The notes below the pieces were generated by a model, which saw only the letters and a list, made by a program, of their open reading frames with translations, was not told the DNA's origin and searched no databases. Positions 42,366 to 53,840 of a DNA stretch of 64,000 nucleotides are shown here, in pieces. This stretch comes from Argyresthia goedartella (Eukaryota > Arthropoda > Insecta > Lepidoptera > Argyresthiidae). The position numbers and the translations under genes are program-made. The stretch is from contig OX463824.1 in NCBI GenBank assembly GCA_949825045.1, positions 27,684,001 through 27,748,000 on the forward strand, written 5' to 3'. How positions within the stretch are numbered: position 1 is the first letter of the stretch; every line of letters begins with the position of its first letter.

Positions 42366-42534
42366 TGAACACGCCTAAATGATGTGCTATTATTTCCTAC
42401 AAGTGTATGTATCGTTGTGCGTTTTCAAGTGGCTTGCAATAATGTTGTACGGTTGTTCGCACGACGTCATAGCACCGCATGAAAAAGTGTTTACACATAA
42501 TTAAAGTAAGCGTAAATGCAGCCCATTAATGATA

Positions 42535-42745
42535 CCGCCAAAGAGCACAGGCGATATCCGGGCACGAGTAAGATTGAGCCATATTCCATCACGCTGGCTC
42601 AGTGCGAGAAGTTTTACGACTACTATTACCAACCAAGTAGCGACAGTAGCCGGGTCCTACAGCTTAAAGTATCATCCGAAAAAATAAGTATCTCATTGGT
42701 AAGTGATCAGCACTGGATTTGCACCTGCTACTCCTGCCAATCGTG
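42535..42745 (-). mobile_element. SINE family 4, diverged copy 1
   Basis: Shares GTAAGATT.AGCC, CATCACGCTGGCTCAGTGCG, TTTTACGAC and CATCCGAAA with 42855-43137 in the same orientation. It ends in a decayed B-box (GCACTGGATTTGCACCTGC). Confidence 0.6.
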
Positions 42746-42854
42746 TTTTGTACAAGGTACGTATGGGCTTATGTAGAACTGTTTATCAAATTGACGAAAA
42801 AGTTACATCCAAAAAATACATTTTCATCCAAAATTTTAATTTTAATTTTAGCCC

Positions 42855-43137
42855 ATAAATGTCCTAACCGAGGGGCACATGAGTTTAGCCGGATACGGGT
42901 AAGATTAAGCCGTACTTCATCACGCTGGCTCAGTGCGGGTTTATGGAGGGGTTTTACGACCACTATCACATAGCGATAGCAGCCGGGACCTACTGCTTAA
43001 CGTGTCATCCGAAACACTGAACGTCCGATAATGCACTTAAGATAAATTAATTATCTCTTTGGTACTCGGTCAGATTTGAACTTGTATCTCCAGTGTGGGA
43101 AGCAAGCCTGAAACCCATTAGACCACTAGGAGCTCTT
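42855..43137 (-). mobile_element. SINE family 4, diverged copy 2
   Basis: Same body as copy 1, plus a tRNA-like head on the minus strand: GAGCTCCTAGTGGTCTAATG and a B-box-like CAAGTTCAAATCTGACC. The head is of the same type as SINE family 3. Confidence 0.6.
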
Positions 43138-43190
43138 CTAAATTTAGCAAATGATCATCAAAATTATTTATACTAAACTGCAGCCTAATC

Positions 43191-43439
43191 GACCCTGCCT
43201 ACGAAGCCTAGGGTCCCGGGTTCGAGTCCCGGTGGGGGCAAATATTTCTTTAATGAGAACGGATGTTTGTACCCTAGTCATGTTTGTTTACCTATCTAAG
43301 TATAATATTTATCTCTATAAGTATGTGTATCAAAATACAGGGAATCCTAGTTTGGGGCTAGCTCAATGTGTGTAAATAGCGCAATAATAAAAATACCTTG
43401 GAGACAAGGTATTATTATTATTATTATATTATTATAATC
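43191..43439 (+). mobile_element. tRNA-derived SINE (family 1), 5'-truncated head
   Basis: GGGTCCCGGGTTCGAGTCCC and the body GGATGTTTGTACCCTAGTCA match 2596-2854; ends in an (ATT)n tail. The A-box half is missing. Confidence 0.85.
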
Positions 43440-43733
43440 TTACTCGTAGCCGCGTAAATGCCCGTGCCTCTCGATGGAGACAATAATGGCTACATTTATT
43501 ATTTAAGAGGCTGCTAAAGAACGCTCAATTAAAGTATCGCCATCTTTAAAAGAAGACCTACAATTCACACAGTAATTAAGAGAGCTGTATAAAAACCACT
43601 AGCGGAACATAAAGCCAGTAAGGACTCGAATGAACTTTCCGATTAACCGCCAGTCGGCCGGATCCGAATAGAGGTCACTGAGTTGTGCAGACCGGCCGAA
43701 ACGAGAGGCCGAAACCGAAATCGAATCTTGTTT

Positions 43734-43960
43734 TCAGCTTTTTCTCTTGTTGCAGAGGGGCAGATATGCTCTTACTAGGCAGTTTTTCCTATTTCTAAAT
43801 GATTGTAGTGCTTTGTCTCGTATGCCACAGGAGATGAACTTGAGGATCACTTGCCCTGCACGCTTGCCCTTCTGTGGTTGTGTGGTACTTTCAATATCCT
43901 TTGGAGTTAGGTCTAATGACCTAATCATAAACTTAGGAGCACTTAATACAGCTACAATTT
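43734..43960 (-). pseudogene. LINE ORF1-like RNA-binding fragment
   Basis: The minus strand reads MIRSLDLTPKDIESTTQPQK, then GKRAGQVILKFISCGIRDKA and FRNRKNCLVRAYL. The pattern (R)PVxVKFxSxxxRDxxLxxxRxxK is that of the FP25/Transposase_22-like domain of LINE ORF1 proteins. Only about 75 residues remain. It lies between two GCCGAAACC-rich stretches. Confidence 0.5.
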
Positions 43961-44069
43961 AGGTCAACCTACCTCTCTTGATATTTGGTTACGAAACATT
44001 TATGAAGTCGGTTAAGAACACCAACAAAATTTCAATATTAAACTGCAATTTTACGACAGCTACTAAATT

Positions 44070-44205
44070 AGTACTAGTGTTTAGCCAAACCGAAAGGTTT
44101 AGCCGCTTTGAAGTCGAAATCAAAAGTTTGGCCGAAGCCTCGATTGTGGCCGAAACCTAGCCGAGGCCGAAACCGAAACCAAAATTGCGGTCGGTCTCTA
44201 CTGAA
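44070..44205. repeat. Degenerate GCCGAA/ACCGAA-rich repeat
   Basis: Irregular runs of CCGAAACC, GCCGAAGCC and GGCCGAAACCG, with a smaller block at 43690-43730. The LINE ORF1 fragment lies between the blocks and may have inserted into one array. Confidence 0.5.
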
Positions 44206-44784
44206 ATCCTAAATCCCTCGGATCGTACCGCGGGCCATTTTAATTGTTACTCAACTTCTCGAATTTGAAAACTTTGGCAATCGCTGCTCTATTCTTACGC
44301 GATCAGATTACTTTATGCCTCTTTACCGATAAAGATTTTGATTAGGAAGTTCTGATCACCTTTGAAACGCGGGAAAACGATGAAAAGAAACACAATTTCT
44401 TGTAAAGAAAGCGCTGTGAACCGAAAACCTAGCCAACATCTAGTAGAGATAGAGAAAAAGTTTAGTCCGTGTTGAATTCGAATTGAATTGATGAAAATCA
44501 AACTCAGACTATAATCAAACTAGCTGCTAAATCTCAAGCCGTGTGTTATATAAACGGAATTAGCTGGACCGGGTTGCAGATTAACTTAGTATAAAGGACG
44601 GCCTGGCGAACGTAGGTTTACCATTAAATACCTCTGCCGAACAAATCGAAGCGGCACTTATTACATGGACTTGAAACAGTCGATTACATCAACGTTAAAT
44701 TGTCGATACACTTATCTACATCTGCATACAAAATCCCTTTGACCCGGTTCTATTCATCTTGTACAAAATCTAATATGCAAGGTA
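44206..44784. other. Unassigned region left of the tandem duplication
   Basis: No coding or repeat signature recognised. Confidence 0.4.
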
Positions 44785-45203
44785 AGAACCCGACCGTACT
44801 CATAAAGTGCGCGATCATGCTACAAGTGACGGAAATCGTCAAACACGTTATTATGCCTTCGCATGTGGAACCATGGATAACCGATCAAAAATTCCACCTA
44901 TCTACATATCATTCCTAGTATAGTCGGATTACCGTAAATCTGGGCCACATCATACATATTGTTAGAACACACAGAGGTATATTTTATTCATTTTGTTAAA
45001 GTCACCTTTGATCGAGCCGCCTTGGCGCTTGCTGACTCTTTTCAGAGAACGCCAAAGAACCAAAGAATGTCGCTTCTAGCGTTCACCCATAAGTGAATTT
45101 TCTAGTTTGTATCGAAACGCCCCGGTAGTGAAAGCTTTTGTTTACTCTGCTAAGTATACCGAAAATATTTCTTCGTCCTTGGGAGGACAATGAAGTGTCT
45201 CAA

Positions 45204-45476
45204 GGTGAAACTTTAAGTGAACCAATGTTGTGTAAAACATGTCAACAATTTATTGTAATGTCCGATGGACACATCTTTATTTTTAATTTCACTTAACTTT
45301 CCGTGTACTCTTGTTTCATTAAAATGATCTTTGCTACCTAACTCATGTGTATTTGTATTCATATTATATTATAATAAATACAATTGCGTGCGGGTGTAGG
45401 TATCGTTTTACAATAAATTGTTTACATGTTTTACACAACCCCCTTTTTTTCGTTGGTTCACTTAAAGTTTCGCACC
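45204..45476. mobile_element. MITE-like element with ~60-bp inverted ends (unit 1)
   Basis: Left end GGTGAAACTTTAAGTGAACC; right end complement GGTGCGAAACTTTAAGTGAA. Further in, TTGTGTAAAACATGT.AACAATTTATTGTA pairs in both arms. No coding sequence. Second copy at 51768-52040. Confidence 0.75.
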
Positions 45477-46584
45477 GGACGCCACACAGTTCTGGGTGAA
45501 CGCACTAAAAAGAAAATGTTTAACACACATGCTCAATCTCATACTTTACTCAAACCACTAGACTTCGGATGCGCCAGGTAAACGCCGCGCCACACGTTAT
45601 GAGCGGTGGCCTTGAAAACTTTTCAATACCAGTACATATGCGCTGTAATTCCCGCCAACGTCGCCCAGCGCTCTTAATTCGTGGTGCAAGGTATAATATT
45701 CATGGAAAAATGCGAGAATGGCCGCACAGTATCCACATTTCGTTCCGCACGCACACGCACACATTGCCGAGTCTCAGAAGATAGTCGGACCCAGGACAGA
45801 GTTGCCAACTTTGCCAGCCCGGCCGGCCAGGGCTGCGCTCGGGTTTATTCATTCAAGTTGTGATGTGTGACTATTGTCTCGCTCTTGCTCTTTATACAGC
45901 TCTTGCATTAGCTTGCCTTCGCCTGGCGCCTGAGCAGAACGTGGTATCACCCTTAGCCGTTTTAGCCAGAGTAGTAGTTATCATCCAAACAGGACCTTTT
46001 TACCCATCCATTTCGCGTTCGCTGTAATGACCAATGAGCGTGTCCATATAAAAAAAAAGTTATGAGCTTGCCGGTTTCCACGATTGGATTCATCAATTTT
46101 TTCGTGATAAATATGCATTAAAACGTAGGTTATACGGTACATTATGATATTCATCATTAATTAGTTCAATCAGTATTTCTATAAGAATAAAACAAAAATG
46201 CATTCTGCGTTTTAATACCAGTACTCCACATATTTCTACCTCATTTCAGTTTTGCAATGCATTTGTAAATTGTCGTATTTCGTCTCTTTTAATCAAGATA
46301 TTCTGAAATGTTATGAGGGGACAGGTATATAATTTAATTATGATGTCACAACAACCAATATTCATTGCAATTTTCTACTAAGATAATATACGTCACTATT
46401 TTCAAAATATAGGTTAGTTTTTTTGTCATTTTCACCTTCAATTTTTAGATGCCTCCAAAAAAGAATCTCCACGCCAGAGACCTCGACAATCTCAAAAACA
46501 AATGAAAAACTATTGATTTGCCTTGTTTTATTTAACAATTACCCAAAATAACCGATATACTCTAAATTTAACAGAAAGCTCATT

Positions 46585-46693
46585 GGTCAAATGGTTGACC
46601 CTATTCACTATATACACTATGTATTAAATTCTCACTGGTCAACTGGTTGACCGCACATTTCGGTTCCAGATGCTCACTGCTCATATTGTTGAC
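46585..46693. repeat. Three spaced GGTCAAnnnnTTGACC inverted motifs (unit 1)
   Basis: GGTCAAATGGTTGACC at 46585, GGTCAACTGGTTGACC at 46637 and a decayed GCTCATATTGTTGACC near 46678, each in a CTCA(C/T)TGGTCA context. They lie downstream of a short MPPKKNLHARDLDNL frame (46448). The copy in unit 2 is at 53149-53257. Possibly subterminal transposase sites of an old element. Confidence 0.55.
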
Positions 46694-46854
46694 CACCTGT
46701 TTTTTAAGCATTTTCGGAGTGTGACATAAATTTTGAGAAATCACTTTATTTGTTTAACCCAACAGAGCCACATATCCAAAAATGAAATTGATTAGCCAAA
46801 AATATAAAATTGCCCTGTAAAGGGTTGAGGTACGCAAACATTAAAAAGTAACTA

Positions 46855-47012
46855 CTGGCGCATACATTACTTCTGCCCCCACACTAGGATACACTGTGTC
46901 GTGGAAAAAAACAGCGATGTCACACACGTTTACACAACCAAGACCTGGAATTAAACTTTTTCTTCCTCCCCAGCTGGGATTCGAACCCGCGACAACCCGC
47001 AGAGGTCGTCAC
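46855..47012 (-). mobile_element. tRNA-derived SINE (family 2), truncated head (unit 1)
   Basis: The complement contains GGTTCGAATCCCAGCTGGG and the body CATCGCTG, CACGACACAGTGTATCCTAG. Copy in unit 2: 53421-53580. Confidence 0.75.
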
Positions 47013-47089
47013 AGAAACGAATTTGTAGGTTTTTACGCCTCGATCACAACCTCATATTTTTTTTTAAAACATTTAAGATTAATATACAG

Positions 47090-47275
47090 GCACATACTTT
47101 GCTCCTGGCCCCACACTAGGACACCCTGTGTCGTGAGCACCAAAAACAGCGACATCACACACATATAAACATCCAAGACCTAGGTATTTATTTTTCTTTA
47201 TCCCCAGCCGGGGATCGAACCCGGGACCTCTCGCATGGTAGGCAGAGCCAAAACCACAACGCTACAGGTCGTCAT
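47090..47275 (-). mobile_element. tRNA-derived SINE (family 2), full head (unit 1)
   Basis: The complement reads GACGACCTGTAGCGTTGTGG and continues through CTGCCTACCATGCGAGAGGT and B-box GGTTCGATCCCCGGC, then GATGTCGCTGTTTTTGGTGC and CACGACACAGGGTGTCCTAG. Copy in unit 2: 53655-53840. Confidence 0.85.
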
Positions 47276-47642
47276 CGTGTTCTCATCGTCTCCCAGCATC
47301 CATAGTACCGCTTCTACCCAAAGAGCTCCAGCCCAAAAACCTCCTTTGATCTCGACACTCTAGTATTTCTTTGTATCCGAACATTATTCGAGTAATGGAG
47401 TCACGCGCCCGCTAAACGTTCTCGATTCGATCTCGTTACTAAAAAGGATCAATGTCGATTGTCGATAGAACATTTCAATGCCTCATGTTTCTGCAGCTGA
47501 TCTGCTGTGTATGTTTTGTTTTGTTGCTGTTGTGAATCTTCATAATCTAGTGCCACAAAGTGACGGCGTCGCTAGCGTCACGGGCACAGGAATTATCTTT
47601 CATAATGGCAACATTAGTTCTCGTTGTGGCCGCCACGGATCG

Positions 47643-48480
47643 ATACTCAATACTCAATACTCAATATTCAATCATGTATTGCACTCCATAGGTTTACAAA
47701 GATGGTAAAAATAAATTTAACAAAGTACCAAATATGGACCCTGGCACTTGCGTGGGAATGTAGTCTCCTCTAGGAGGACACTTGAAAGTTACATTATGAC
47801 TTACTTCTAAGTTAAATTCAAGAATTTTAAGATTTAGTTAAACTTTTATATTTATATATAAACATATTTATTTCTCTATAATCTTCAGTCATCATCATTT
47901 TTATATATTATATTATCTATTTCAGTATACATTTAGTTATGTATTAAATATATTTTAAGTTTATTTTCTAGTGGAGTTTTTATTAATTTGGTATATAGGT
48001 AGGTACAGTAGTAGTAGTATTTAGGTAGGTATAGTAAATATATCTTCTAAATATTCATTTAAAGTATTGTAACATATTGATATTAATAATTGTTTTAAAA
48101 GGTTTATAAATGTATTGTTGTTTATTTCTGTTCTAATATATTCGGGTAATTTATTGTATATTTTGATTGACATTATCAATGGGCTAGATGAGTGCAGTTT
48201 CAGGCGGGAGGCGGGCAGTATTAGATTATTTTTACGGGTGGGTCTTATAGAGTAGTTAGTAGGTATATTTTCTCTTCTTTCTTTCTATAAAATTACAAGT
48301 TTCAAAAATGTAAATGCTTGTTAATGTGAGGAGCTCAAGCTTTTTAAAGTGAGGTCTACAACTATCGGTTGACTCCAAAATTTACCAAAATTTGCGACGA
48401 TTTTGCAGAGTAAAGATGGAAGAGATAAGTTTTGTGGTCGTAAAAGACCATATAGAATTTTTCTACTTAATATTTTAAAG
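47643..48480 (-). mobile_element. CR1-like LINE 3' fragment, family D (unit 1)
   Basis: A repeated ATACTCA tail lies at 47643-47672, followed inward by a 3' untranslated region resembling LINE family B (TATTGCACTCCATA, ATGGACCCTG). The minus strand then encodes a reverse-transcriptase C terminus: IKIYNKLPEYIRTEINNNTF (about 48110-48170) and CYNTLNEYLEDIF. Copy in unit 2: 54207-55080. Confidence 0.75.
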
Positions 48481-48586
48481 GTTGGGAGTCAGCTTTAAAT
48501 ATGCCTCTCAGTTATTTGCCAAGGCGGACAGGTAACGGGAATATTCTTGAAGTTCTCTGCGGAGCGGCTCGAGGTTCTAGGGCTGG

Positions 48587-48718
48587 GGAAGTAGTAAAAA
48601 GTTCTCCAGGTCTTCGATGTGTTTATGTGTGGGCTGTCTCTGTTTTTGGTTCCCACGAGACAGGGTATCCTAATGGCTAGAAGCAATGTCTGTGCTTGTA
48701 GATAATTTTTTTTTCATA
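48587..48718 (+). mobile_element. SINE family 2-like body fragment (unit 1)
   Basis: GTTCCCACGAGACAGGGTAT and AGAAGCAATGTCTGTGCTTG align with the body of the SINE at 60665-60868; the head is missing. Shortened copy in unit 2 at 55185-55286. Confidence 0.6.
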
Positions 48719-48960
48719 ATTTCATAATTTCTTTATTGCACACAAATCATACAAAAAACAAGAGTTACATAAAAAGAGTGTACAAAGGTGAGCTTATCTC
48801 TAATAAGAGATCTCCTCCAGCAAACCAGGCAAACAAGGGAAAAGTTGATGGTTGAGCAGGGGTAGACGTATGTGTACAATATATAAAATAATAAATTAAA
48901 TAATAACTATAATAATATACTATAGTTATATAAATATATAAATGTTGTTATTTTGTCACA
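48719..48960 (-). mobile_element. LINE 3' end with CATAATTT tail (unit 1)
   Basis: CATAATTTCATAATTTC followed by TTTATTGCACACAAATC is the minus-strand form of a LINE 3' end with an AAATTATG repeat tail, an RTE/CR1-like layout. In unit 2 the tail is deleted (55287). Confidence 0.55.
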
Positions 48961-49139
48961 TAAAAACGTGGTTGCAAGATACCTTGCTATGAGTCCTTCT
49001 GCTACCCCGGCGGGTATACCAGAATACCGCATTGAATAGATGAAACTACTGTCCCTTTTAACAGCATCTTGTTCGAAATATGACATCGTACTTAGCGACC
49101 AACACAATTAGGCGCATGATAATACTGCGGTTTCGGCGC

Positions 49140-49310
49140 CTGTACCCGGAGGGGTACACACAATACGAAAGTATGACGAAAGTATACTTACGGACCTGTA
49201 CCTACAAGTTACGTATGTACTATACGGTATGAATCACCGCTCCGGTGTTCCTTCCGTTATAGCAAAGGACGCTTAGCTGTCATGCGCCTAGTTGTGTTGG
49301 TCACTTAGAA
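49140..49310. repeat. Dispersed repeat containing GCTTAGCTGTCATGCGCCTA (unit 1)
   Basis: Shares GTATGTACTAT, GGTATGAATCA, GGTGTTCCTTC and CGCTTAGCTGTCATGCGCC with 59340-59700 and with the unit 2 copy at 55690-55880. Confidence 0.65.
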
Positions 49311-49844
49311 TAATCGATGTAATTTTTCGAACATGATGCGATCCCAGTAGCAAGCTGTTAGCGAAACAATAAAACCCACGTAAACCTTGCCAGGAATCCT
49401 AGAAAATAAAAGATGACAACATTTGCATGCTGCATTTATTTACAAGTATTTCCTACCAAGGTAAATTAAACATCTTAGCATTTTAATTGAGTTTTGATCC
49501 TTATTTAAAAGCGTATAGGGGCTCAGGGTAATGTTAAGTTGATTGTACTTGTAAAATTGCACATAAGGGAGACTCAGAATACAGTCAATTTGGAAACGAA
49601 GAGCTTCATTAGATGGAATCTGTGGATGGAATGTAGCGGGCATAGATATAAAAAATATAAATAGATATGAATTTGACACTTGTTTTTTTTTATTTTTGTA
49701 TCAAACAGAGGTAATACGATTAAAATCAGTTAACGAATCGGCCAACCTCGGATATTCTCGTGAATCCCTCATCTCTCACTAGAGAGAGAGAGAGATCTGA
49801 TTTAGTCGCTGATATCCGCGAAAAGCCGAATCTTTAACTGATTT

Positions 49845-50345
49845 TATCTACACACGTATTATGATACGTGTGTAGATAAACCCTCTTTACTGCGTACAAA
49901 AACCGCACGTTACGGTCAGCATAATGTTAAACTACTTGGTAAAAACTCATTCTTATCTTATCTGAAAAATTACACATTATGACCATAATGTGTAATTTTT
50001 CTACACATTATGACATTCAAATTTCGAACGCCGACACCCGCCAGCATGCCGCCCCTAGTTTGTCTGTGAAGGTGGTACTGACATTCAAATTTCGAACGCC
50101 GACGCCCGAAGTTGGTGCTACAGAACAAGCTAAACAACTGCAGAGCCACAATGCCGGTCAAACATGCGGTTCCTGAACACATCAAAGAGAGCTTATGATA
50201 TGTGTGTAGATAAACTAGTGTATGTAACTGTATATAATTAGGCATTAAAACTCTCGAGTGATATTATTATGAAACTCGCCTTCGGCTCGTTTCATAAACC
50301 CACTCTCGAGTTTTAATGCCCTCCATTATGTAGCAGTCACATAAA
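49845..50345 (+). repeat. Dispersed repeat R1, copy 2 (unit 1)
   Basis: Same family as 37470-37860. Its left end has become a near-perfect palindrome: TATCTACACACGTAT, TATG, then the complement ATACGTGTGTAGATA (49845-49878), where other copies have a single motif. It contains the 80-bp hairpin 50241-50320 and an internal repeat of ACATTCAAATTTCGAACGCC. Confidence 0.75.
50241..50320. repeat. 80-bp double hairpin in R1 (unit 1)
   Basis: Outer arms GGCATTAAAACTCTCGAGT and ACTCTCGAGTTTTAATGCC are perfect complements. Inside, ATGAAAC and GTTTCAT enclose a second stem. Copy at 56789-56868; truncated form at 63105-63145; absent at 37816. Confidence 0.85.
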
Positions 50346-50658
50346 CTACTATTAATCGTATTGTATTTGTAACAGTCTTAAATACATCATTTACATCACA
50401 AAAACCACGGAGGTTTGTGCGTAATACTGGCATTCATGCGTACAAGGTAAAGTACAGTACATATACTCGCAGGTACGAATATTAGTGGGTACATTGTCAT
50501 TTCACTTAGTGTCGAACAATAGTCAGAGACGAGCAAACTATTCGGCTAGCTAGTCTTTAGGTACATAGGCATTCATAGCTCTGGTCGTTGTTCAGCCCCG
50601 TCACTGAGGAAGATTTTATTAAATTTGATTTTCAAATTATTACGGTTGATTATATCTT

Positions 50659-50883
50659 TTAATTGAGTAGTAGCGTGATCACCGTAGTAGTTGTGAGCTC
50701 TGGTATTACTTCTTTATTTGTCACCTTTCGTGTCTGGATGCTTTGGGAGACAGTTTTATGTGTATGAATGGCAACATATTGTTCATTAATAATATCATAC
50801 TTAAATTTAGTGTTGGTTGGTAAGATAGATAAGAGAAATATAAGAGTGTAAAAATATTTTGAAATTGCCATGACCTTTTTCAT
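50659..50883 (-). CDS. Hypothetical 74-residue ORF with signal-peptide-like start (unit 1)
   Basis: MKKVMAISKYFYTLIFLLSI has the charge-then-hydrophobic profile of a signal peptide, cleaved perhaps near LPTNT. The rest is hydrophilic and Thr-rich (TRKVTNKEVIPELTTTTV). In unit 2 the first ATG is lost (57207-57419 starts at MAISKYF). I do not recognise a family; it may be a chance frame or a truncated gene. It lies just downstream of a LINE ORF fossil on the same strand. Confidence 0.25.
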   Translation of the reverse strand: MKKVMAISKYFYTLIFLLSILPTNTKFKYDIINEQYVAIHTHKTVSQSIQTRKVTNKEVIPELTTTTVITLLLN

Positions 50884-50984
50884 CGCTTGAAGGCCTGAAT
50901 ACTCAAATAATAATATGGCTATCTAACTCAATACAGGATACCTCTATTTCTCTTTCAACAGTAAGTGCAAGAATGTATTTCCGT

Positions 50985-51348
50985 TGTTTCACCTTAATAT
51001 TTTTTTTTTATTAAGATTAAAGGACCACCTCTATCAGCATCTTTCTATTGTAACAACTGACAATTTTGTAATTATTAATGTTAAAAGACGTCATATTTTC
51101 CTTTAACCAGTGTTCTGTAACACTAATAACATCGATGTCAGATTTTTTAGAAATAAATCTAATACAAGTTCTTTGTTCAACAAAACAGCTGATTTAATGT
51201 TGAACTTGGTTATACCAACTATAGCTGCGTCGCATATATTATATGCTAACAATGTAGCTACTAATTTTCTATATTTATTAGACAGGTACTACGTATCCTG
51301 AGTCAGAGTAAAGTTATGAATAAAATTATTCATGTCGAAATATAAAAT
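50985..51348 (-). pseudogene. LINE endonuclease start, cut by the duplication joint (unit 1)
   Basis: The minus strand, with frameshifts, encodes LNIKSAVLLNKELVLDLFLK and, further on, KENMTSFNINNYKIVSCYNR, the beginning of an APE-type endonuclease in insect LINEs. The upstream part of this ORF exists only beyond unit 2 (57898-58215), which shows the duplication breakpoint fell inside the LINE. Confidence 0.55.
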
Positions 51349-51767
51349 AGAACCCGACCGTACTCATAAAGTGCGCGATCATGCTACAAGTGACGGAAAT
51401 CGTCAAACACGTTATTATGCCTTCGCATGTGGAACCATGGATAACCGATCAAAAATTCCACCTATCTACATATCATTCCTAGTATAGTCGGATTACCATA
51501 AATCTGGGCCACATCATACATATTGTTAGAACACACAGAGGTATATTTTATTCATTTTGTTAAAGTCACCTTTGATCGAGCCGCCTTGGCGCTTGCTGAC
51601 TCTTTTCAGAGAACGCCAAAGAACCAAAGAATGTCGCTTCTAGCGTTCACCCATAAGTGAATTTTCTAGTTTGTATCGAAACGCCCCGGTAGTGAAAGCT
51701 TTTGTTTACTCTGCTAAGTATACCGAAAATATTTCTTCGTCCTTGGGAGGACAATGAAGTGTCTCAA

Positions 51768-52040
51768 GGTGAAACTTTAAGTGAACCAATGTTGTGTAAA
51801 ACATGTCAACAATTTATTGTAATGTCCGATGGACACATCTTTATTTTTAGTTTCACTTAACTTTCCGTGTACTCTTGTTTCATTAAAATGATCTTTGCTA
51901 CCTAACTCATGTGTATTTGTATTCATATTATATTATAATAAATATAATTGCGTGCGGGTGTAGGTATCGTTTTACAATAAATTGTTTACATGTTTTACAC
52001 AACCCCCTTTTTTTCGTTGGTTCACTTAAAGTTTCGCACC
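51768..52040. mobile_element. MITE-like element, copy in unit 2
   Basis: Same as 45204-45476 by duplication. Confidence 0.75.
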
Positions 52041-53420
52041 GGACGCCACACAGTTCTGGGTGAAAGCACTAAAAAGAAAATGTTTAACACACATGCTCAA
52101 TCTCATACTTTACTCAAACCACTAGACTTCGGATGCGCCAGGTAAACGCCGCGCCACACGTTATGAGCGGTGGCCTTGAAAACTTTTCAATACCAGTACA
52201 TATGCGCTGTAATTCCCGCCAACGTCGCCCAGCGCTCTTAATTCGTGGTGCAAGGTATAATATTCATGGAAAAATGCGAGAATGGCCGCACAGTATCCAC
52301 ATTTCGTTCCGCACGCACACGCACACATTGCCGAGTCTCAGAAGATAGTCGGACCCAGGACAGAGTTGCCAACTTTGCCAGCCCGGCCGGCCAGGGCTGC
52401 GCTCGGGTTTATTCATTCAAGTTGTGATGTGTGACTATTGTCTCGCTCTTGCTCCTTATACAGTTCTTGCATTAGCTTGCCTTCGCCTGGCGCCTGAGCA
52501 GAACGTGGTATCACCCTTAGCCGTTTTAGCCAGAGTAGTAGTTATCATCCAAACAGGACCTTTTTACCCATCCATTTCGCGTTCGCTGTAATGACCAATG
52601 AGCGTGTCCATATAAAAAAAAGTTATGAGGTTGCCGGTTTCCACGATTGGATTCATCAATTTTTTCGTGATAAATATGCATTAAAACGTAGGTTATACGG
52701 TACATTATGATATTCATCATTAATTAGTTCAATCAGTATTTGTATAAGAATAAAACAAAAATGCATTCTGCGTTTTAATACCAGTACTCCACATATTTAT
52801 ACCTCATTTCAGTTTTGCAATGCATTTGTAAATTGTCGTATTTCGTCTCTTTTAATCAAGATATTCTGAAATGTTATGAGGGGACAGGTATATAATTTAA
52901 TTATGATGTCACACCAACCAATATTCATTGCAATTTTCTACTAAGATAATATACGTCACTATTTTCATAATATAGGTTAGTTTTTTTGTCATTTTCACCT
53001 TCAATTTTTAGATGCCTCCAAAAAAGAATCTCCACGCCAGAGACCTCGACAATCTCAAAAACAAATGAAAAACTATTATTGATTTGCCTTGTTTTATTTA
53101 ACAATTACCCAAAATAACCGATATACTCTAAATTTAACAGAAAGCTCATTGGTCAAATGGTTGACCCTATTCACTATATACACTATGTATTAAATTCTCA
53201 CTGGTCAACTGGTTGACCGCACATTTCGGTTCCAGATGCTCACTGCTCATATTGTTGACCACCTGTTTTTTAAGCATTTTCGGAGTGTAACATAAATTTT
53301 GAGAAATCACTTTATTTGTTTAACCCAACAGAGCCACATATCCAAAAATGAAATTGATTAGCCAAAAATATAAAATTGCCCTGTAAAGGGTTGAGGTACG
53401 CAAACATTAAAAAGTAACTA

Positions 53421-53580
53421 CTGGCGCATACATTACTTCTGCCCCCACACTAGGATACACTGTGTCGTGGAAAAAAAACAGCGATGTCACACACGTTTAC
53501 ACAACCAAGACCTGGAATTAAACTTTTTCTTCCTCCCCAGCTGGGATTCGAACCCGCGACAACCCGCAGAGGTCGTCACA
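53421..53580 (-). mobile_element. tRNA-derived SINE (family 2), truncated head (unit 2)
   Basis: Duplicate of 46855-47012. Confidence 0.75.
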
Positions 53581-53654
53581 GAAACGAATTTGTAGGTTTT
53601 TACGCCTCGATCACAACCTCATATTTTTTTTAAAACATTTAACATTAATATACA

Positions 53655-53840
53655 GGCACATACATTGCTCCTGGCCCCACACTAGGACACCCTGTGTCGT
53701 GAGCACCAAAAACAGCGACATCACACACATATAAACATCCAAGACCTAGGTATTTATTTTTCTTTATCCCCAGACGGGGATCGAACCCGGGACCTCTCGC
53801 ATGGTAGGCAGAGCCAAAACCACAACGCTACAGGTCGTCA
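53655..53840 (-). mobile_element. tRNA-derived SINE (family 2), full head (unit 2)
   Basis: Duplicate of 47090-47275. Confidence 0.85.

Larger units (their letters stand above)
44785..51348. repeat. Tandem segmental duplication, unit 1 (6564 bp)
   Basis: Begins AGAACCCGACCGTACTCATA and is followed directly by a second unit with the same start at 51349. The two are collinear over their whole length with scattered substitutions and small indels. The four bases AGAA occur at the left edge, the centre joint and the right edge. Confidence 0.95.

Noticed and set aside
45569..45784. 71-residue ORF repeated at 52133-52348
   Set aside because: Conserved only because of the segmental duplication; no domain, and the frame is not kept in the partial copy at 58270.
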